A stretch of DNA of 64,000 nt from Amycolatopsis jiangsuensis (GTDB taxonomy: Bacteria > Actinomycetota > Actinomycetes > Mycobacteriales > Pseudonocardiaceae), in assembly GCF_014204865.1 (NCBI RefSeq), contig NZ_JACHMG010000001.1, forward strand, positions 7,528,501-7,592,500, read 5' to 3'. The notes beneath the pieces were generated by a model. The model did not search any database. It worked only from the letters and a program-made list of their open reading frames with translations, and had not been told where the DNA came from. Positions 60,058 through 64,000 of this stretch are shown in pieces. The translations under genes were made by a program, and so were the position numbers. The first letter of the stretch is position 1; every line of letters begins with the position of its first letter.

Positions 60058-60333
60058 CCACGACGGCGGCGACCGGTCGCGTCGGCGTTTGGTGGGGGAG
60101 ACGGCGGCTGGACGGTCCAGTGCGGACTTCGGCCGGCCGATCGGACGGTGTAGAGGTCATTTCTGGATCGCCGTGTCACGGCGGCAGCGGCCGGCCGGCG
60201 TCGGTGCGGAGATGGCGTTCGGTCTACTATGGACCGCCGATCAGGCGGCGTAGGAATCCCTCTCGAATCGCCTTGCCGGCTCGGGGGCTGGTGGTGGCTG
60301 CGTTCGGCGTGTCGGCGGACGCCGGCTGGACGG
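60058..60333. repeat. Intergenic DNA made of degenerate copies of both flanking 3' ends
   Basis: A 34-base block of the propeller gene (59896-59929) recurs at 60288-60321 with two mismatches. The end of the crotonase gene (60343-60388) recurs in altered form at 60221-60259 and more weakly at 60109-60158. A perfect 7-1-7 hairpin (60169-60183) lies between. No gene is present; this is a convergent junction built up by repeated partial duplication. Confidence 0.75.
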
Positions 60334-61161
60334 TCAGCGGCCGGTCCACTGTGGACCGCGGCCGGCCGACCAGGCGGCGTAGAACTCCTTGTGGTCGCGG
60401 GCGGTCATCAGCAGGGCCTGGGTGATCGCCTCGAGTTCGATGGCGCTGCCGAGGTCGCTGTCGAGTTCGCGGGTCAGCAGGACCTTCGTGGTGGAGTAGG
60501 CCAGCGCCGGACCGTCGGCGAGGCGGCGGGCGAGCGCGGTCGCTTCGGCGGCCAGCTCGGCGTCCGGGACGACGCGGGTGGCCAGGCCGATCGTCTCGGC
60601 TCGGGCGGCGTCCACCTTGTCGCCCAGCATCAGCAGTTCGGTCGCCCGGCCGAGGCCGACCAGGCGGGGCAGCAGGTAGGCCGAACCCATGTCCGCGCCG
60701 GCCAGCCCGACCTTCGTGAACAGGAACGCGAACTTCGCCGACTCCGCCAGCAGCCGGAAATCGCTGGCCAGCGCGAGCACCGACCCGGCACCCGCGGCGA
60801 TGCCGTTGACCGCGGCGATCACCGGGATCGGCGTTTCCCGCAGTGCCTTCACCACCGCGCCGGTCATCCGGGTGAATTCGAGCAGCTGCGCGGTGTCCAT
60901 CTTCTGCAGCTCGCCGATGATCTCCTCGACGTCGCCGCCCGAGCAGAAGCCGCGGCCACGGCCGGTGAGCACCAGCACTCGCACGTCGCCGTGGTGCGGC
61001 AGCTCGGTGACGAGGTCCCGCAGGTCCGCGTAGACGTCGAAAGTCAGCGCGTTCAGCTTGTCCGGGCGAGAAAACGTCACAGTACCGACACCGTTGTCCA
61101 CAGTGTACTCGAAGTGCTCCCACTCACGGGTGAGCGCGGCACTGGCACGGAACGGGCTCAT
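60334..61161 (-). CDS. Crotonase-family protein lacking both hydratase glutamates
   Basis: 275 residues from the ATG that overlaps the SDR stop (ATGA). The crotonase oxyanion loops are GRGRGFCSGGDVEE and NGIAAGAGSVLALASDF. By hand alignment the two catalytic Glu of enoyl-CoA hydratase are replaced, by Val after GAGS and by Phe in FAFLFTKVGLAGADMG. It may therefore perform another CoA-ester reaction. It is co-transcribed with an SDR and divergent from PaaX and tryptophan dioxygenase, an arrangement reminiscent of anthraniloyl-CoA degradation clusters in actinobacteria. Confidence 0.85.
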   Translation of the reverse strand: MSPFRASAALTREWEHFEYTVDNGVGTVTFSRPDKLNALTFDVYADLRDLVTELPHHGDVRVLVLTGRGRGFCSGGDVEEIIGELQKMDTAQLLEFTRMTGAVVKALRETPIPVIAAVNGIAAGAGSVLALASDFRLLAESAKFAFLFTKVGLAGADMGSAYLLPRLVGLGRATELLMLGDKVDAARAETIGLATRVVPDAELAAEATALARRLADGPALAYSTTKVLLTRELDSDLGSAIELEAITQALLMTARDHKEFYAAWSAGRGPQWTGR

Positions 61162-61871
61162 TTCTGGATTCCTCCACCGTCGAGAACAAGGGTCTGCCCA
61201 TTGATCGCGGCCGCCTCGCGGGCGGCGAGAAACCCGACCGCGTAAGCGACTTCGCCGGGTTCGAGCAGTCTGCCCAGCGGCGCCGCGGCGGCCAGCGCGG
61301 CTTCCGCAGAGGCCTCGTCCCGCCCGGTGCGGGAACGGATCCGCGCGACGGACTCCGCGGTCATGTCCGTGCGCACGAAGGCGGGACAGACCGCGTTCGC
61401 CGTGACACCCGTGCCGGCCACCTCGGCCGCGACCGCGCGCATCAACCCGACCGCGGCGTGTTTCGAAGCGGTATATCCTGCGGTGTAACGGTATCCGGCA
61501 TGACCCGCGGTCGAGGCGACCGTGACGACGCGCCCGTGGTCGCGCTCCCGCATACCCGGCAGCACCTCGCGGGTGCACAGGAAGGCGCCGGTCGCGTTCA
61601 CCTCGAACTGCCCGCGCCAATCGTCCACAGTGGTCTTCGCCAGTGGGGAACTCGACGACACGCCGGCGTTGTTCACCAGCACGTCGACCGGCCCCAGCTT
61701 CGCGAAGTATGCGCGTACCGCGGCTTCGTCGGTCACGTCACATTCGGCGCGGCCGGGGGCGAGCACGGTGTCCCCGGCGCGGCGGAATCGCTCGGCGATC
61801 GCCGAGCCGATGCCCCGGGTGCCGCCGGTGACCACCACGACCCGCGCCGGTCCGTCGGAGGAGAAGCTCAC
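61158..61871 (-). CDS. SDR oxidoreductase (3-hydroxyacyl-CoA dehydrogenase/FabG-like)
   Basis: 237 residues from a GTG at 61869-61871. Cofactor loop TGGTRGIGSAIAERF, NNAGVSSSS, catalytic Ser in VASTAGHAG and Tyr-x3-Lys in YTASKH, ending with an NGQTLVLDGG loop typical of FabG. The Asp of AECDVTDE in place of a basic residue favours NAD. It overlaps the crotonase gene by four bases and is divergent from PaaX. It likely oxidises a 3-hydroxyacyl-CoA made by a partner enzyme. Confidence 0.9.
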   Translation of the reverse strand: MSFSSDGPARVVVVTGGTRGIGSAIAERFRRAGDTVLAPGRAECDVTDEAAVRAYFAKLGPVDVLVNNAGVSSSSPLAKTTVDDWRGQFEVNATGAFLCTREVLPGMRERDHGRVVTVASTAGHAGYRYTAGYTASKHAAVGLMRAVAAEVAGTGVTANAVCPAFVRTDMTAESVARIRSRTGRDEASAEAALAAAAPLGRLLEPGEVAYAVGFLAAREAAAINGQTLVLDGGGIQK

Positions 61872-61882
61872 CCGTCGAAAGC

Positions 61883-61906
61883 TACACCGCAGCGGGCTGC
61901 AGTGTA
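61883..61906. promoter_or_regulatory. Near-perfect inverted repeat at the PaaX divergent promoter
   Basis: TACACCGCAG (61883-61892) pairs with CTGCAGTGTA (61897-61906) with one mismatch around four bases. A TATAGT box (61905-61910) overlaps its right edge, eight bases before the PaaX GTG, so the PaaX transcript is probably leaderless. A repressor bound here would cover both divergent promoters. Confidence 0.72.
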
Positions 61907-61918
61907 TAGTGTTGGTTC

Positions 61919-62737
61919 GTGCCCGAAGCCCAGGAGCCCGCGCGGACGCCGCAGGAGCTCGTGATGACGCTGCTCGGCAGCTACGTGCACCCGCGCGAGA
62001 GCCGCCGGGTGTGGTCCGGCGGGCTCGTCGCGCTGCTGGGAGAGCTGGGATTCTCCGACGGCGCGGCGCGCGTCGCGCTGACCCGGCTGGTGCACCGCGG
62101 GCTGCTGGCCCGCCACCGCGAGGGTCGGCTGGTGCACTACGGCATGACCCGCCGCACGGTCGAGCTGCTGGCCGACGGCGACCGGCGCATCTTCGGCCTC
62201 GGCAGGCGTGACGGGTCCGCCGGAACCTGGACCGTGCTGTGGCAGAACATTCCCGAAACCCGGCGCCTGGCGCGCGAACGGCTCGTCCGGCGGCTGCGTT
62301 TCCTCGGCTTCGGCCCGGTGCAGGACGGCACCTGGCTCGCCCCGCACGACCGGGAGGCCGAGGTGCTCCGGCTGCTCGGTGAACTGGACGTGACCGAGTA
62401 CGCCGGCCTGATGCTGGGCACGCCGTCGGCGGCGCTGGACGTGCGCCGGTTCGCCGGCCGCGCCTGGGATCTCGACGGCCTCTCCGCCCGCTACGACGCG
62501 TTCGTCACCGAGTTCGGCGGCTGCCCGCGGGAGCTGCCGGACGCCGAGGCGTTCGCCGTGCGGACGCGGCTGGTGCACGCCTTCCGCCTGTTTCCGTCGC
62601 TGGATCCGGAGCTGCCGGCCGAGCTGATTCCGGCACCGGGCAGGCGAGCCGCCGCGGTGGAGCTGTTCCACGACCGGTACGCGGCGCTGGCCCCGGCCGC
62701 CCAGCGCCATTTCGACCGCGCACTTCCCCCGAAATGA
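61919..62737 (+). CDS. PaaX-family transcriptional repressor
   Basis: 272 residues from the GTG at 61919. The N-terminal winged helix TPQELVMTLLGSYVHPRE, LVALLGELGFSDGAARVALTRLVHRGLL and the central PaaX domain GTWTVLWQNIPETRRLARERL with RRLRFLGFG are clear. PaaX repressors sense aryl-CoA thioesters such as phenylacetyl-CoA. Here the neighbours point to anthraniloyl-CoA or a related signal. A near-perfect palindrome overlaps its own -10 box, so it probably represses itself and the divergent SDR-crotonase pair. Tryptophan dioxygenase follows after seven bases. Confidence 0.92.
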   Translation: MPEAQEPARTPQELVMTLLGSYVHPRESRRVWSGGLVALLGELGFSDGAARVALTRLVHRGLLARHREGRLVHYGMTRRTVELLADGDRRIFGLGRRDGSAGTWTVLWQNIPETRRLARERLVRRLRFLGFGPVQDGTWLAPHDREAEVLRLLGELDVTEYAGLMLGTPSAALDVRRFAGRAWDLDGLSARYDAFVTEFGGCPRELPDAEAFAVRTRLVHAFRLFPSLDPELPAELIPAPGRRAAAVELFHDRYAALAPAAQRHFDRALPPK

Positions 62738-62744
62738 GGAGTTC

Positions 62745-63536
62745 ATGACCGGACCAGGTGATCCGCAGGCCGCGCTCGGCTACACCTCGTACCTGGCGCT
62801 CGACGAGTTGCTCGATGCGCAGCGGCCGCGTTCGGACGAACACGACGAGCTGCTGTTCATCGTGATCCACCAGGTGTACGAGCTGTGGTTCAAGCAGATC
62901 CTGCACGAGGCGGCCTTCCTGCAGGAAAGCCTGGAGGCGGGCACCACCGCGCACTCGATCCGCACGCTGCGCCGGATCCTCACCGTGCTCAAGGTGGTCG
63001 TCGCGCAGATCGACGTGCTGGAGACGATGACGCCCAGCCAGTTCACGAGCTTCCGCACCCGGCTCGACGCCGCCAGCGGCTTCCAGTCCGCGCAGTTCCG
63101 TGAGCTGGAGGCGGTGCTCGGCCGGCGCGACGAGCGGGTGTTCGCGCACTATCCCGAGGGCGGCGAGCAGCGGGAGCGGATCGCCTCGGCGATGCGGCGG
63201 CCCTCGGTGTTCGACTCGTTCCTGACCTACCTGGCCGCGCACGGCTATCCGGTCGCCGGGGACCGCGACGTGACCCGCGCACTCGAGCCGTCCGCCGAGC
63301 TGCAGGAGGTGCTGCTGAAGGTCTACCAGGACGACGGCGGGCCGTCGGTGGTCGCGGAATGCCTGGTCGACCTGGACGAAGGGATGCAGGAGTGGCGGTA
63401 CCGGCACGTGAAGATGGTGGAGCGGACGATCGGGGACAAGACCGGGACCGGCGGCTCCTCCGGGGCGGCCTACCTGCGCACGACGTTGTTCCGGCCGATG
63501 TTCCCCGACCTGTGGGCAGTGCGGAGCCGGTTGTGA
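62745..63536 (+). CDS. kynA: Tryptophan 2,3-dioxygenase
   Basis: 263 residues. The distal His42 in IHQVYELWFKQILHE, the haem-ligand His221 in RYRHVKMVERTIG and the substrate loop GTGGSSG are all present. It opens the indole ring of tryptophan to N-formylkynurenine. GAGGAG precedes the ATG. It lies seven bases after paaX and overlaps the kynureninase start, so the three form one operon. A formamidase is not seen in the window; it could be encoded further on or elsewhere. Confidence 0.95.
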   Translation: MTGPGDPQAALGYTSYLALDELLDAQRPRSDEHDELLFIVIHQVYELWFKQILHEAAFLQESLEAGTTAHSIRTLRRILTVLKVVVAQIDVLETMTPSQFTSFRTRLDAASGFQSAQFRELEAVLGRRDERVFAHYPEGGEQRERIASAMRRPSVFDSFLTYLAAHGYPVAGDRDVTRALEPSAELQEVLLKVYQDDGGPSVVAECLVDLDEGMQEWRYRHVKMVERTIGDKTGTGGSSGAAYLRTTLFRPMFPDLWAVRSRL

Positions 63537-64000
63537 CCATGCTGGCCGCACTTCGCACGAGCCCGAACGTGCTCGCCTCGCACTACTCGCGTTTCGCGGT
63601 GGCCGACCGGCTGCTGCTGTCCGCGCACTCCCACCAGGCCTGGCCCGACGTCGCCGAGGAAGGCCTGCTCGAAGCGTTCGCCGATGCGGCGCGTGACGTC
63701 GACGAAAAGTGGGCGAGGGCATTCGCGAAGGCCGACGAACTCCGTGCCGGGTTCCGCGCGCTGCTTTCGGACGCGAACGGCGAGTACGCACTCGGAACCA
63801 ACACCCACGACCTGGTCCTGCGGTTCCTGTCCGCGATCGAGCTGCGGAAGCGGCCGCGGCTGGTCACCACGGACGGGGAGTTCCACACGCTGCGCCGGCA
63901 GCTGGCCCGGCTGGCCGAGGAGGGGGTCGAGGTGGTCCGGGTCCCGGTGGATCCGATGCCGACGTTGGCCGAGCGGCTCGCCGCGGAAGCCGACGGCCGC
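63533..64000 (+). CDS. kynU: Kynureninase, N-terminal part (runs off the window)
   Basis: The GTG at 63533 overlaps the dioxygenase stop (GTGA); an ATG at 63539 is the alternative. The visible 154 codons read LLLSAHSHQAWPD, EKWARAFAKADELRAGFRALL and YALGTNTHDLVLRFLS, ending in the window at the large PLP domain before the catalytic Lys. These blocks suit bacterial kynureninase (class V aminotransferase fold). It would split kynurenine to anthranilate and alanine. The gene is cut by the window edge and is not broken by sequence. Confidence 0.8.
   Translation, partial: MTMLAALRTSPNVLASHYSRFAVADRLLLSAHSHQAWPDVAEEGLLEAFADAARDVDEKWARAFAKADELRAGFRALLSDANGEYALGTNTHDLVLRFLSAIELRKRPRLVTTDGEFHTLRRQLARLAEEGVEVVRVPVDPMPTLAERLAAEADGR

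Overview
The window is about 70% G+C with G/C-rich third codon positions, many GTG starts, leaderless-looking promoters and an actinobacterial gene set: a LmbE/Mca-like deacetylase, NarL/DesK-type two-component pairs, a VanW protein, a P450 with a 3Fe-4S ferredoxin, a GH46 chitosanase and a WXG/RHS polymorphic toxin. Together these suggest a filamentous actinomycete of the Pseudonocardiaceae, most likely Amycolatopsis or a close relative. This is inferred from gene style only. I see no phage, plasmid, insertion sequence, CRISPR array, rRNA or tRNA, so it reads as ordinary chromosome with a few accessory loci.

Layout. 1-3.1 kb: cobalamin nucleotide-loop genes, cobT(partial)-cobU divergent from cobD-cobQ. 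3.1-5.9 kb: a response regulator/histidine kinase pair and a ROK sugar kinase, closed by two hairpins. 5.9-12 kb: glutamate synthase gltB-gltD. 12-15.5 kb: a YigZ/IMPACT protein, a small Cys-rich protein, and an Lrp regulator divergent from valine dehydrogenase. 15.5-21 kb: an FAD/Fe-S D-2-hydroxyacid dehydrogenase, a TetR regulator and a second two-component pair. 21-24.3 kb: an MFS exporter and a P450-ferredoxin operon, each behind a clear palindromic operator but with no regulator next to it. 24.5-30.8 kb: mtnA, a RidA protein, a LmbE-like deacetylase, an ABC exporter, a SnoaL-like protein and a TetR regulator. 30.8-38.7 kb: VanW, a sugar-acid dehydratase with its GntR regulator, a phosphodiesterase, a PHP protein, an aldo/keto reductase and an XRE regulator. 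38.7-54 kb: chitosanase, enoyl-reductase-like protein, antiporter, HrpA helicase, DinB-like protein, family A DNA polymerase, acyl-CoA synthetase, XRE regulator, SDR and a histidine phosphatase. 54-60 kb: a 1642-residue WXG/RHS toxin overlapping an SMP-30-type beta-propeller gene. 60-64 kb: a crotonase and SDR divergent from a PaaX regulator, tryptophan 2,3-dioxygenase and kynureninase (cut by the window edge).

How genes work together. The last block looks like tryptophan to kynurenine to anthranilate catabolism under PaaX control, with the divergent crotonase/SDR pair perhaps handling anthraniloyl-CoA intermediates. gltBD makes glutamate, and valine dehydrogenase is probably under its divergent Lrp regulator. 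The RHS protein is probably exported through an ESX-type system and carries a nuclease-like tip, yet no recognisable immunity gene follows.

The most unusual structural signal is a recurrent one. At least six gene-end regions carry degenerate GC-rich tandem repeats starting at or just after a stop codon, with units of about 14, 17, 20, 32 and 45 bp. Two of them are visibly derived from the 3' ends of the neighbouring genes.
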